DNA from: Pseudobdellovibrionaceae bacterium | Lineage (GTDB): Bacteria; Bdellovibrionota; Bdellovibrionia; Bdellovibrionales; UBA1609 | Length of the DNA: 64,000 nucleotides | Assembly (NCBI GenBank): GCA_023954155.1 | Contig: JAMLIO010000007.1 | Location: 1-64,000, forward strand | Reading direction: 5' to 3' | Shown here: piece by piece, positions 1 to 8,707 of the stretch | How the letters are laid out: every line of letters starts with the position of its first letter | How positions within the stretch are numbered: position 1 is the stretch's first letter | The notes under the pieces: model-generated | Told to the model about the DNA's origin: nothing | Seen by the model: only the letters and a program-made list of their open reading frames with translations | The model's database searches: none | Program-made: the position numbers and the translations under genes

Positions 1-60
1 ATGCCTTTGCGTTCGCAAAATCATGCCAAGCCGAACTCGCATTTCGACCATATATTTAGA
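1..60. repeat. Left-edge copy of a dispersed hairpin repeat
   Basis: Bases 25-51 are identical, in reverse-complement orientation, to bases 20794-20820 downstream of rpoN. The match continues more loosely on both sides. A small dyad (TTTGCG, two bases, CGCAAA) lies at 7-20, where the other copy has a related dyad. The copy sits just downstream of rarA, and its other half would lie outside the window, so I cannot see whether long inverted arms are present here. Confidence 0.7.
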
Positions 61-103
61 AATAGGGCCCCCAATTCCGAAGGCTGCAAAAAAAACAGAG
101 AGC

Positions 104-1246
104 TTAGTGGTTTTTGAGGTTGGTAGGGATGAGTTTGTTGGGGTTTTTGTCGTAGTTTTGTTTGGTGATTTTTAGGGCACTGACGACGGTGCGCGATTTT
201 GGGGCTTGGCTGAGGTACATTACTCCATGCGTTAGGTTGTAAATGGCCTCTGGTAAGCCGACGGCTTTGATGGCCTCCATACAATTTAAAGCCACTGTCA
301 GGGCTTGGGAGTCTGCTAGGCCAATGTCTTCTGAGGCGAAAATGATCATTCGACGGGTAATATATAGAGGGTCTTCGCCCAAATCTATCATTCTATAGAA
401 GTAGTACATGGCCTCTTCCGCATTGGAAGATCGCATGGACTTAATGAAAGCCGAAATCAGGTCAAAGTGCTCGGCCCCCTTTTTAGGGTACGCCTTGGTG
501 GCCTCTGTACCTGTAATTTTTTCAATAGAGGCCCAAGTTAATGGAAGCATTTTGTCTTCTATAATAGTGGGCAGGTGCAATTGCACTTGCTCCACAAAGT
601 TGATCAGGGTGCGCGCATCCCCTTGGGCTCTCATGATGAGTTCCATTTGGGTTTCTGGTGCAAAAAGATCGGATATGTTTTTAAAACCTAAAAATTCGGA
701 CCCTTTTTTGAGCAAAGCCAAAAGAGAGCTTTCATCATGATTTTTAAGCTGCACAAGATGACAGCGACTTAAAAGGGCAGGGTTTAAAACCACTCGAGGG
801 TTTTCTGTAGTGGCGCCGACAAAAATGATGTCCCCTTTTTCAATGCTGGGTAACAAGACATCTTGTTGAGCTTTAGAAAGTCTATGGGCCTCATCAATGA
901 ACATCAAAGTCTGTTTTTGATAAAAGACAAATCTTTCGCTGGCCTTCTGACACTCCTCACGAAGTCCCTTGGCCGTGAGGTCCACGGCATTAAGCTCGAC
1001 CACATCTTGGCCAAAGTTTTTTACAAAGAGTCTAACTAGCGTGGTCTTTCCACTTCCTGGGGGACCATAAATGATAGTGCTCGGAAAACGTCCCTGCTTA
1101 AAAAGTTCAAGCACCGCAGGTTTGATAGAGTTCTTTACGACCAAAAAGTCATCCCAAGTTTGGGGACGGAGTTTCTCTGATAAAGGAGCATGTTCTGAAA
1201 TCTGTTGACGGTTTTGTGCTTGAAATAAATCCATGGAAAGTATCAT
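104..1246 (-). CDS. rarA: AAA+ ATPase RarA/MgsA (WRNIP1 family)
   Basis: This is a replication-associated recombination ATPase that acts at stalled forks in the cytoplasm. Walker A (GPPGSGKT, about residues 61-68), Walker B (FIDEAHR, about 115-121) and the sensor region GATTENP are visible, followed by the helical MgsA C-terminal part. At about 380 residues it is somewhat shorter than E. coli RarA (about 447), mainly at the ends. I chose the ATG at 1246 because GGAAAG lies shortly upstream; a TTG eight codons earlier and an ATG four codons later are alternatives. It lies downstream of the pil operon but after that operon's terminator, so it probably has its own promoter. Family assignment is secure. 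The exact role in this organism is inferred. Confidence 0.9.
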   Translation of the reverse strand: MILSMDLFQAQNRQQISEHAPLSEKLRPQTWDDFLVVKNSIKPAVLELFKQGRFPSTIIYGPPGSGKTTLVRLFVKNFGQDVVELNAVDLTAKGLREECQKASERFVFYQKQTLMFIDEAHRLSKAQQDVLLPSIEKGDIIFVGATTENPRVVLNPALLSRCHLVQLKNHDESSLLALLKKGSEFLGFKNISDLFAPETQMELIMRAQGDARTLINFVEQVQLHLPTIIEDKMLPLTWASIEKITGTEATKAYPKKGAEHFDLISAFIKSMRSSNAEEAMYYFYRMIDLGEDPLYITRRMIIFASEDIGLADSQALTVALNCMEAIKAVGLPEAIYNLTHGVMYLSQAPKSRTVVSALKITKQNYDKNPNKLIPTNLKNH

Positions 1247-1312
1247 TTTCCACTTTCCAGCTACAATCAATCTCTAACAGGCTGAGCAAATTTTATTGTT
1301 TAAACACAAACG

Positions 1313-1342
1313 AAAAAAGCCTCGTACTTGACGAGACTTTTG
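1313..1342 (-). terminator. Rho-independent terminator of the pilM-Q operon
   Basis: On the minus strand the stem AAAAGTCTCGT / ACGAGGCTTTT (one G-U wobble in RNA) with loop CAAGT is followed by a T tract. It lies about 35 bases after the pilQ stop codon and before rarA. Confidence 0.8.
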
Positions 1343-1374
1343 AAATGGATTGAGTATTTAAAAGTATTGCTTCT

Positions 1375-3591
1375 TTAGTTGGCTAAAGCATCTGAAGACA
1401 TATAATTTTTGTCCAAAATTCTTGGAGTAATAAAGATCATAAGCTCTGTATCTATTTTTGTTAGACCTTTAGTTTTAAATAGCCATCCAAAAATGGGAAT
1501 ATGTCTAAGAATAGGAACACCAATTTCAGTATCTGTGGTGTCGTTTTGGAAGATACCACCAATCACAGCTGTTTTATTGTTATCCACAAGAACTTTAGTT
1601 TTAGCCTGACGAGTGTTCTTAGGACTCAAACCCGATTGATCAGCCGCACCAGGGAATTCTCTTTTTACGTCAACATCTAAAAGCACACTGGCATCCGTAG
1701 TGATCTGTGGTGTCACCTTCATAGTTAATTCTAAGGGAATCGCAACTGGTTCGGCTTGTCCCAAACCACTACCAGCACCAGCAAAGGTTACTCGTTGTCT
1801 TAAAATTTCAGTGGCTTGTAAAATTTCAGCCTGTTGATTGTTTAATGTCACAACTCGTGGAGAAGAGATGATCTTGATCTGCTTGTCTTCTTCTTTCAAG
1901 TTCAATAAGGCATTGATGTTTCCTAAGAAGTCAAAGCTTCCAATTCTTAGCCCCACAGAAAGAGGATCCGTACCTGTAGTCACCTGACCTAGGTTTCCTT
2001 GAATGTTGTTCACCCTAAAACTTGGGAAGATAGAGATCTGTTGTCCACCGAAGTTTCCTAGCTGAGTGTTCGCTCCCATCACACCCCATCTTAAACCAAT
2101 ATCACGCGCAAACTCTCTAGAAGCTTCTACAATCTTAGCTTCAATTAAAACTTGTGGAGGTGGAGTGTCGAGTTCTCGAAGCAAAGCTACCATTTTGTTA
2201 ATATTAGAAAGAGTATCATTGATAATGATTGAAGAGGTACGAGCATCACTAAACAGATTCCCTCTGTCTTTGGTCGACAAAGGCTTCAATTGCTTTTCGA
2301 CCTCAATGGGTGAAGCGTACTTCAGAGGTACCACTTTAATAATAACTGGCTCAAGTTTTACTTGAGACTCTTGAATCTTAATTGCAGCATCAGCTTCTTT
2401 TTCTAAATCTTCTAGTTTACTGATTCTAAGGACATTTCCTGTTCTGATATAACCTAGATTATGAGTCTTCATAATAGTCATTAAAGCCTGATCCCAAGGC
2501 ACATCTCTAAGTTTTAAAGAAATTTTACCCTCAACACCCTGACCCACAACCACGTTAGCACCTGCTTGATCCGCAATAAAGTTGATCACAGCCGTGAGTT
2601 CTTCATCATTCACCTGTAAAGAAATCAGATCTCCTGTAAAATCTGTATTCTCAAGCAAAAACTCTTCCATGTTGTTCACATTCGGCACAGATTTTCTATT
2701 AGGAGCTAAACCTGATGATGTGGCCATTCCAGAAACCAAAGCTGTACCAGGTGAAACCACAAGTCCTTTTTCTTGCACTGACACATTGGGCTCAATGTCG
2801 TTTTTCAATTGAATGATGACTCTTGCTGTTCCATCGGTATTTTCGTAACTGCTGACAGCTCCAAAAGACTGTTCAAAATCCTTCATGAATAAAGGTCTTT
2901 TATAGATGTCAGGAATTTTTGTGTTTTCGATATCAATAATATACTGCTGAGCCTTGGCATCATACTGAGTATTAAATTCCAGATTACGTCGGGCTCGGAT
3001 CACAACAGATCCCCCTCTTAAATCAGAATCGTACTCTAAAGCTGTAATACGGTTCGGTTCAAATTTATTTACTGGTGGCTCATCAATCATGCTGTCAGTG
3101 ATAGGACTTGTGACTGCATCATTAAAACTGCCAGTCAAACTGTCTTCAAAACTCTGATCCATAGAATCCGAAATCTCAAATCCGCCTGTCATCCCTTCAA
3201 GTGGGTCTGGACCCGTATCATCGGGTAAAGACGCCACATCATCCATATCATCAAAACCCCAATCATCTTCAGGCAATGTGGGTGTAGGACTGCTAGATGA
3301 AGGCTCATCTTCCATAGCAACGTCCCCAAAGTCATCAAAACTTCCGCCGTTGTCTTCATCTTCGAAAGCCATTCCATCAAAGTCATCTAACCCATCTTCA
3401 GAGAACTCTCCATCAAGCTCACCTTCCATATCTAAGGTTTCACTTCCTGATGCCGAGGCCTCTGGAACTTCTGAAAACTCTTCATTGATCAGCCCAACAT
3501 CCTCTGTCGCTCCGTCACTTCTATTGGTCAAAGAGCTTCCACAGCCCACCAGTGACAACACCATAAGTCCTAATATAATTCTGGAGATCAT
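1375..3591 (-). CDS. pilQ: Type IV pilus outer-membrane secretin PilQ
   Basis: PilQ forms the outer-membrane channel through which type IV pili extend. The 738-residue protein starts with a lipoprotein-type signal (lipobox LVGC at residue 17). A very acidic, Asp/Glu/Ser-rich low-complexity stretch follows to about residue 165, then an AMIN domain (about 185-280), an STN/N0 domain (about 325-390), a NolW-type domain (about 415-490) and the C-terminal secretin domain, ending near LMIFITPRIL. AMIN domains bind peptidoglycan in related PilQ proteins. It is the last gene of pilMNOPQ, 50 bases after pilP, and is followed by a terminator. The long acidic linker is longer than in the enterobacterial-type family. 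Identification is secure from domains and operon order. Confidence 0.95.
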   Translation of the reverse strand: MISRIILGLMVLSLVGCGSSLTNRSDGATEDVGLINEEFSEVPEASASGSETLDMEGELDGEFSEDGLDDFDGMAFEDEDNGGSFDDFGDVAMEDEPSSSSPTPTLPEDDWGFDDMDDVASLPDDTGPDPLEGMTGGFEISDSMDQSFEDSLTGSFNDAVTSPITDSMIDEPPVNKFEPNRITALEYDSDLRGGSVVIRARRNLEFNTQYDAKAQQYIIDIENTKIPDIYKRPLFMKDFEQSFGAVSSYENTDGTARVIIQLKNDIEPNVSVQEKGLVVSPGTALVSGMATSSGLAPNRKSVPNVNNMEEFLLENTDFTGDLISLQVNDEELTAVINFIADQAGANVVVGQGVEGKISLKLRDVPWDQALMTIMKTHNLGYIRTGNVLRISKLEDLEKEADAAIKIQESQVKLEPVIIKVVPLKYASPIEVEKQLKPLSTKDRGNLFSDARTSSIIINDTLSNINKMVALLRELDTPPPQVLIEAKIVEASREFARDIGLRWGVMGANTQLGNFGGQQISIFPSFRVNNIQGNLGQVTTGTDPLSVGLRIGSFDFLGNINALLNLKEEDKQIKIISSPRVVTLNNQQAEILQATEILRQRVTFAGAGSGLGQAEPVAIPLELTMKVTPQITTDASVLLDVDVKREFPGAADQSGLSPKNTRQAKTKVLVDNNKTAVIGGIFQNDTTDTEIGVPILRHIPIFGWLFKTKGLTKIDTELMIFITPRILDKNYMSSDALAN

Positions 3592-3641
3592 CCGTGACTC
3601 CTTTGTAGTTTTAATAAAATATTTAAACTTCTAAAATCCAT

Positions 3642-4529
3642 TTATCTACCTACTCGTAAAACCTGTGTAGAGTAAAACTTCTGCCCACCCTTAACCGCAC
3701 GTGATTCAATCACAATGATTTCGCCTTCACGAATGTCTTCAACGTATCCATTGTTTCGGCCAATGGGGTCTTTCTTTTTCACCATATAAATGTTGGCCTT
3801 AGGATCGCGAATAAGAGCTTTGGGCTCTTTCGTATTCCAAGCAATAGCTGTTAATGATAGTTGAGTTAAATCGTACTGCAATAACCCAGAAGGGCCACCA
3901 CCTCGACGGTCTAGAGACTGTCGAGATTGTAGGATCGGCATAAAAGGATCTCTTCGATCACGATCTTCGTATATAAAAATCGGATAGAACTCTCGATTTA
4001 AAACTTCTTCGTTAAGCTCCATCATTCGACGCGCAAATTCATCTTCGAGTCGATCCTCTGTCATCTCTTCCATCGGAATAGGAGCATCTTCATCTTGCGC
4101 ATTCCAATTTAACTCGTCATCAGGATTCACACCTTCTGGAGTTTGTCCATTAGGCGCAAAATCACCGTCTTGTCCATCTTGATTATTTACAAATGGGGCA
4201 TTCATAGTTCCACGACTAGGTGCTGTTCCTGGAGTGGGCTGTGATGGCACAAAGGGTTCTTGTGGTGGAGTTGGCGGAGGCAGATCTACATCTTCATCCT
4301 GCCGAGCCGAGTTCGGATTTTGCGGCACTTGACCTTGGCCAGCTTGGTCCCCGTTTTGGTTTTGGGATGGCTGCTGACCAGAGGCGGCCTCACCTGGAGG
4401 CATATCCAAAGTGTCCTGTTCGGCAGGATTAGCTGAGACTCCTTGGTCTTGCGCATAAACACTGCTTAAAATCAGACTCATTCCAATTCCAATCGCAATA
4501 AGAGGTCCCATAACTTTTAGATTTCTCAT
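3642..4529 (-). CDS. pilP: Type IV pilus lipoprotein-like assembly protein PilP
   Basis: PilP is an inner-membrane-associated periplasmic protein that links the PilM-N-O complex to the PilQ secretin. The 295-residue product has a signal peptide or anchor (about 8-26), a long Gln/Pro/Asn/Asp-rich disordered region to about residue 150, then the PilP domain with the diagnostic RRDPFMP motif (about 191-197) and a C-terminal beta-rich part. The usual lipobox cysteine is not evident, so it may be anchored by an uncleaved helix or released. Its ATG overlaps the pilO stop codon (ATGA), which implies translational coupling. Confidence 0.9.
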   Translation of the reverse strand: MRNLKVMGPLIAIGIGMSLILSSVYAQDQGVSANPAEQDTLDMPPGEAASGQQPSQNQNGDQAGQGQVPQNPNSARQDEDVDLPPPTPPQEPFVPSQPTPGTAPSRGTMNAPFVNNQDGQDGDFAPNGQTPEGVNPDDELNWNAQDEDAPIPMEEMTEDRLEDEFARRMMELNEEVLNREFYPIFIYEDRDRRDPFMPILQSRQSLDRRGGGPSGLLQYDLTQLSLTAIAWNTKEPKALIRDPKANIYMVKKKDPIGRNNGYVEDIREGEIIVIESRAVKGGQKFYSTQVLRVGR

Positions 4530-5209
4530 CGGGCCCCTCCTCCTGCTTCACCTACTGGTCTCAATGAATCAGCCACCACGTCCGTCACTAAGCTATAGGC
4601 TTCAAACGTCACATCAAATCTTAAAGGCGGAGATTTTCCCGAGGTGAGGTCCGTGGCCGACAACTGTCCCGCACTGATTCTTAAACGTTTAAGTGTAATG
4701 ATATCATCAGTTCTTGTCAGGTAAGATAAAAACCTCATGACTTGAGCATAGTTTCCGCTAAATGAAGTGCTGATTTCAAAAGGTCGTATGTAATTGGCAA
4801 TATCAAACCAATCAGGAGCATTACCACCTACTTTACGGGCCACTGGTGGTGAAGCTCCACTTCCCGTTCTGCCATCAGAAATACTTTCAAAGAAAATCCC
4901 TGCGGCACGAGCCTCTTCGGAGATGATTCTTTGCACAGTTTCTGGAGACATCCCCATTTTAAACCGTGCTGCGCGACGACTGGTTTCATTTTTTATCGCC
5001 GCAATCTCTTCTTCAATCTTAGGACCTCGTTCAATAGTTTCAACCATCATGGTGTTTTCGGCTTGAATAGTACGTATCTTGCCTTGAGTTTCAGCTCGTC
5101 GGGTCTCTACATTAGGAGAGTTGAAAATAAAAAAATAGTAAAAAGCGGCCAGCCCCACGCTGATGAGTAAGGTGTCTCTAAGACTTAACCGCCGTAGTCT
5201 ATCTTCCAC
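4526..5209 (-). CDS. pilO: Type IV pilus inner-membrane protein PilO
   Basis: PilO pairs with PilN in the inner-membrane alignment complex of the pilus machine. The 227-residue protein has one N-terminal membrane helix (about 13-30), a coiled-coil section (about 32-75) and a C-terminal ferredoxin-like domain typical of PilO. Translation begins at a GTG (5209): GGAGGG lies about nine bases upstream inside the end of pilN, and no better start is present. It overlaps pilN by 11 bases and pilP by 4, so the genes are almost certainly co-translated. Confidence 0.9.
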   Translation of the reverse strand: MEDRLRRLSLRDTLLISVGLAAFYYFFIFNSPNVETRRAETQGKIRTIQAENTMMVETIERGPKIEEEIAAIKNETSRRAARFKMGMSPETVQRIISEEARAAGIFFESISDGRTGSGASPPVARKVGGNAPDWFDIANYIRPFEISTSFSGNYAQVMRFLSYLTRTDDIITLKRLRISAGQLSATDLTSGKSPPLRFDVTFEAYSLVTDVVADSLRPVGEAGGGAR

Positions 5210-5843
5210 TAACCGAACCCTCCATAATACCTGCTCTTAATCTAAAGGAAACATATCGACCCACTTCATTGCGTAGCTCTTGTTGGTTGTAGATTAAAAT
5301 ATTATTGAAATACTGACTCGCCTCTAAGTTCTGTTGAAACTGAGTGAGGTCGTTTTCAGATACAGCCACACCTTCCACATTGATTCCTGTTCTTTCCAGC
5401 TGCACATTGTTGAGCCACACTTGGAAGGGAAGCAGATCTTGAATGGCATCCAAAACCTTAATGGGTAACAAACGATCCTTATCAATTTGTCTAAAGTCGT
5501 TAAGCAAAGTACGACTGGCATCCAGCTCTGACTCACGAACTCTGATCTTTGCCACAGCCTCTCGGCTCTCTTCTCTCTGGCGTTCAGCACGTGACAACTG
5601 TTGTAAAAGACCACTGATCGCATTGTTGTTTCTACTGACCGTATACTTTTCAACGGCTATTATTGAAATTAGAGGCAGCACAATGATCAACAACTTCATC
5701 GACGGCGGCAGCTCTAGTCCTAACTTAATAGGACCACCCGCTTTGTTTCGTTGTAAAATTTCACCATAAGAAAGCTGATTGGCATTTGCTGGAATGGCTA
5801 GATTTTCTTGGGTGCGGTCACGCAGAAGGTTAACCTTGATCAT
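5199..5843 (-). CDS. pilN: Type IV pilus inner-membrane protein PilN
   Basis: This is PilN of the pilMNOP alignment subcomplex. The start MIKVNLL resembles the conserved cytoplasmic N-terminal motif (I/L-N-L-L) by which PilN docks into PilM. One membrane helix is present (about 49-65), followed by a coiled coil (about 75-120) and a periplasmic ferredoxin-like domain. Its length (214 residues) is typical. The ATG at 5843 overlaps the end of pilM by 14 bases. Confidence 0.9.
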   Translation of the reverse strand: MIKVNLLRDRTQENLAIPANANQLSYGEILQRNKAGGPIKLGLELPPSMKLLIIVLPLISIIAVEKYTVSRNNNAISGLLQQLSRAERQREESREAVAKIRVRESELDASRTLLNDFRQIDKDRLLPIKVLDAIQDLLPFQVWLNNVQLERTGINVEGVAVSENDLTQFQQNLEASQYFNNILIYNQQELRNEVGRYVSFRLRAGIMEGSVSGR

Positions 5844-6933
5844 CAGTGTCCCCCTCTAAGCGCAAACTTAAACCTAAAGCCACAGTTCCTTTCAAGGCCA
5901 CTTCGTCTTCATCATCTTCCAAGGCACCTGGTCTAATATCTAAAACACGACGTGGATCAAGAAAGTCTGTCGGCAATTCGAGAACACGTCCCAATGCCTG
6001 AGCTAAACCTTTTGTTTTTGCCGCTCCACCCGTTAAAAACACATGCGATAAAGAAATACCTTGGGTGGTGTTTAGAAAGAACTCAAAACTTCCTTGAATC
6101 TGATCACACACAGAGTCCAAAGCATTTTCAATCGCTTGAGCAGCCACATCGGGCATTGTGCCCTCTGGCCCCACCTTAAATCTTTCGGCTTCAAAATAAG
6201 AAATTTCCGCTGCAGTCTGGATCTCTTGGGTGAAAAAACTTCCTCCAACAGGAAGGTCACGACAGAAGATCACCTCACCACGATGAACCACCACAAAATG
6301 CGTAAAAAAGGCACCAATATCCAAAAGTGCCACAGCTTGATCATGGATATCGCCATAATTGTAGTTAAAGATATTGGCTACAGCAAAACCACTCACATCA
6401 ACATTGCCAACCTTGTAGCCAGAAGCTTCAACAGCAGAAACCACCTTACGTAAATGATTTTTCTGAGCCGCCACAATCAAGATATCTATCGTCTCGGCAT
6501 CACCATTAGATTGCGCTTCTAGAGTCACATAGTCCAAGTTGACTGACCCAAGATCAAAAGGGATATACTGCTCAGCTTCCCATCTCACTTGGTCAGATAA
6601 CATATTGTCATCCACTTTAGGTATACTGACTTTTTTTACCATCACCGCAGAGCCCACAAGACCTACATTGACCTTTCTTTTACCTAACTTTAATTTTTTG
6701 ATCACCGAAGCAATCACAGGTTCAAGTGCTTCGGGCTGAATCACTTCGCCTTCTGCCAGTGGGTTATTAGGAATCTTTTCGATAACAAATTTATGGATTG
6801 TACTTTTTTTGGTTGAAACTTCCACCAAGGCAGCCTTTACGCTGTCGGATCCTATATCTAGGCCAATATAATGCTTTTTTGAACCGCCAAATAGTGCCAA
6901 ATTCCCTCTAGTTGTCTTACGTGTTGTTAGCAA
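5830..6933 (-). CDS. pilM: Type IV pilus actin-like ATPase PilM
   Basis: PilM is the cytoplasmic, FtsA/actin-like ring component that binds the PilN tail. The nucleotide-binding signatures GLDIGSDSVK (about 24-33) and the second phosphate-binding region LLDIGAF are seen, and FLTGGAAKTKGL lies near the C-terminus. No ATG is available near the expected start. The frame opens with a TTG at 6933, and another TTG at 6900 is preceded very closely by AGAGGG, so the N-terminus is uncertain by 11 residues. It is the first gene of the pilMNOPQ operon, and the 240 bases upstream should hold its promoter. Confidence 0.92.
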   Translation of the reverse strand: MLTTRKTTRGNLALFGGSKKHYIGLDIGSDSVKAALVEVSTKKSTIHKFVIEKIPNNPLAEGEVIQPEALEPVIASVIKKLKLGKRKVNVGLVGSAVMVKKVSIPKVDDNMLSDQVRWEAEQYIPFDLGSVNLDYVTLEAQSNGDAETIDILIVAAQKNHLRKVVSAVEASGYKVGNVDVSGFAVANIFNYNYGDIHDQAVALLDIGAFFTHFVVVHRGEVIFCRDLPVGGSFFTQEIQTAAEISYFEAERFKVGPEGTMPDVAAQAIENALDSVCDQIQGSFEFFLNTTQGISLSHVFLTGGAAKTKGLAQALGRVLELPTDFLDPRRVLDIRPGALEDDEDEVALKGTVALGLSLRLEGDTDDQG

Positions 6934-7158
6934 AATTCTACTTACTTCGACTTAACATTTTAGCCAAACATTCACCAAAGTCTAAGCCCTCACTTTGGAC
7001 TTATTTTAGCTAAATCTTAAGTCTATATAAGTAGGCTCGCGCTACTTTATACCCTATTTAATTACAACTGACCGAGACCAGACTGTCAACTAAGGTCTTG
7101 GACTTGCTAAGGAAATCTTCACTCTATAAACAGAATCGTCCAACAATACTACGAAGGT

Positions 7159-7179
7159 CTAGTTTGCGCTACAAACTAG
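7159..7179 (-). terminator. Hairpin over the pilD stop codon, no T tract
   Basis: Perfect 8-base arms CTAGTTTG / CAAACTAG with a 5-base loop include the pilD TAG stop. The downstream minus-strand sequence lacks a T run, so this is an atypical terminator or an mRNA 3'-end stabiliser at the end of the long metK-pilD gene run. The following 225 bases up to pilM have no gene. Confidence 0.4.
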
Positions 7180-7937
7180 CTCATTAAAAAGTAATAGGCA
7201 TACGCAGAGAAGATCAAAAAAGGTCCGAAAGGAATGGCAATATTGTGTGAGGATTTTTTTTGTGTAAATAAAATATACGATCCCACAAGAGTCCCTGCCA
7301 CGCTTGACACCATCAGGATGAACACCAAAGACTGTGCTCCCAAAAGCGCCCCCAGCCATGCCATCAGCTTAATGTCCCCGCCGCCCATACCATCAATGCC
7401 TCTAAGTTTTTTATAAAACACTGCGGTCATATAAAAAAATCCACCACCTAAAATGGCACCCAATAAAGAGGCAAACGGAGTTCGGAGTTCGGGATTGATC
7501 AGGCTTCCTAAAATCCCGATGACTATTCCAGATAAAGTATAAATATCAGGCAAAAACATGTGTTTATAGTCTATAAAAAAACAGGGCACAGCGGCTGCTG
7601 TAAAAACACACAACTCTAAGGTCGTCCATGTGAATCCAGATTTATAGAAGATGGCCAAAAAGAGCAGGCCTGTAAGAAGCTCCACCAACGGATATTCAAT
7701 AGAAATGCGCTCTTTACACCCCGAACAACGGCCTTTTAAAAACAGCCAAGATATAATGGGAATGTTTTCATAAAATTTGATCTTTTTTTGGCAATGAGGA
7801 CACGAACTTCCTGGCGAGATCAGGCTGAGTTCCCGCGGCCATCTATAGATCACCACATTGGCAAAGCTCCCAAAACAAGCCCCAAAGGCAAAAGCTAAAA
7901 CATAGACCCCCATCAGGGTCATTGCACCCGCTTCCAT
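7176..7937 (-). CDS. pilD: Prepilin peptidase / N-methyltransferase PilD
   Basis: PilD is an inner-membrane aspartyl peptidase that cleaves and N-methylates type IV prepilins and pseudopilins. The N-terminal signature GSFANVVIYR, two zinc-type pairs CPHC and CSGC in the first cytosolic loop, and the catalytic GGGDIK motif in the C-terminal half are present, with about seven membrane helices. Its length of 253 residues is normal. The ATG overlaps the stop of the upstream permease gene (TAATG). The order ABC ATPase, permease, pilD, then pilM-Q matches pilH-I-D-M-N-O-P-Q of Myxococcus xanthus. Confidence 0.93.
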   Translation of the reverse strand: MEAGAMTLMGVYVLAFAFGACFGSFANVVIYRWPRELSLISPGSSCPHCQKKIKFYENIPIISWLFLKGRCSGCKERISIEYPLVELLTGLLFLAIFYKSGFTWTTLELCVFTAAAVPCFFIDYKHMFLPDIYTLSGIVIGILGSLINPELRTPFASLLGAILGGGFFYMTAVFYKKLRGIDGMGGGDIKLMAWLGALLGAQSLVFILMVSSVAGTLVGSYILFTQKKSSHNIAIPFGPFLIFSAYAYYFLMS

Positions 7938-8707
7938 TACGTCAGATCCTTCTCTTCAAACACCACAATGGCTAAGACCAAAAAGATCACCACCCACGAC
8001 AGACCATAAAGCAAAGACGCTCCATAGGCTGAGGCCGCGTCCCATTCATTGTAAGTCAAATCTGACTTCCAGTTTAACCCTTCCATATTGGGTAAGATCC
8101 ATAAAAGGATCGGTCCTACCGTCTTTACATATTCTGAAGGAGACAGTTTGAGTAAAAACTCAAGTGAAGACACCCAATGGGTGATCAAGAAAAAACAAAA
8201 TGAGAGACCCACCGTTAAGAGTGTGGAAGTCAAAAGAGAGATGAACAGCGCAAAAGAAAAAAGCACTAAGGATTCTACAAATATCCCCGCAAAAGGAATG
8301 AACACCTTAAAGCCCCACTCCAACCCTGTTAAAAACGAAGTGAGAAAAAAGAAGCCACTTAAAATTAAAAGAGTCACCGATAAACTTACGGCAAAACCAA
8401 AAAACTGCGCCAAAAGATATGTAGACCTAGAAATATCTTTAGAGAGAAAAATAAAAGCCGCTTGGCTTTCCAATTCTTCTTTGAGCAAAGAGGCTCCAGC
8501 AAGAACTGCTAAAAAGATGGCCCCCACCTGTGCTCCAGACAGACCAAAATTGATCGCTAGTCGAATCTCATCGTTAAACCCCAAGGGTCCAAGAAGTAAG
8601 CTTAATAAAGTCAGCAGAGTCCCAATGGTCAGACCCACATAATAAATCTTTTTATGTGATAAACTCACAAAGGTAAGATGGCTTAAGCTAATAAGTTTCT
8701 TTAACAT
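7937..8707 (-). CDS. ABC-2 type permease, PilI-like
   Basis: This six-helix ABC-2 family membrane subunit (256 residues) partners with the ATPase encoded immediately upstream. I chose the ATG at 8707 because GAGGG lies five bases before it; a TTG four codons earlier is the alternative. The gene overlaps the ATPase gene by 20 bases and pilD by one base. In M. xanthus the ABC exporter PilG-PilH-PilI, encoded next to pilD, is required for pilus assembly. The identical gene order here is the basis for calling it PilI-like. The substrate is unknown, and sequence alone would only support a generic ABC-2 permease. Confidence 0.75.
   Translation of the reverse strand: MLKKLISLSHLTFVSLSHKKIYYVGLTIGTLLTLLSLLLGPLGFNDEIRLAINFGLSGAQVGAIFLAVLAGASLLKEELESQAAFIFLSKDISRSTYLLAQFFGFAVSLSVTLLILSGFFFLTSFLTGLEWGFKVFIPFAGIFVESLVLFSFALFISLLTSTLLTVGLSFCFFLITHWVSSLEFLLKLSPSEYVKTVGPILLWILPNMEGLNWKSDLTYNEWDAASAYGASLLYGLSWVVIFLVLAIVVFEEKDLT

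Noticed and set aside
21-284. Minus-strand frame overlapping the rarA end and the repeat
   Set aside because: Low-complexity peptide across a non-coding repeat, out of frame with rarA.
408-740. Plus-strand frame opposite rarA
   Set aside because: Antisense shadow; the reverse frame has intact AAA+ motifs.
4300-4340. GAGTTCGG-rich stretch in pilP resembling the repeat core
   Set aside because: Only short scattered matches, in a conserved coding region, so treated as chance.
8088-8642. 184-codon plus-strand frame over the permease gene
   Set aside because: Antisense shadow of a gene with clear membrane helices and coupled neighbours. The product is Lys/Ser-rich low complexity with no ribosome site.
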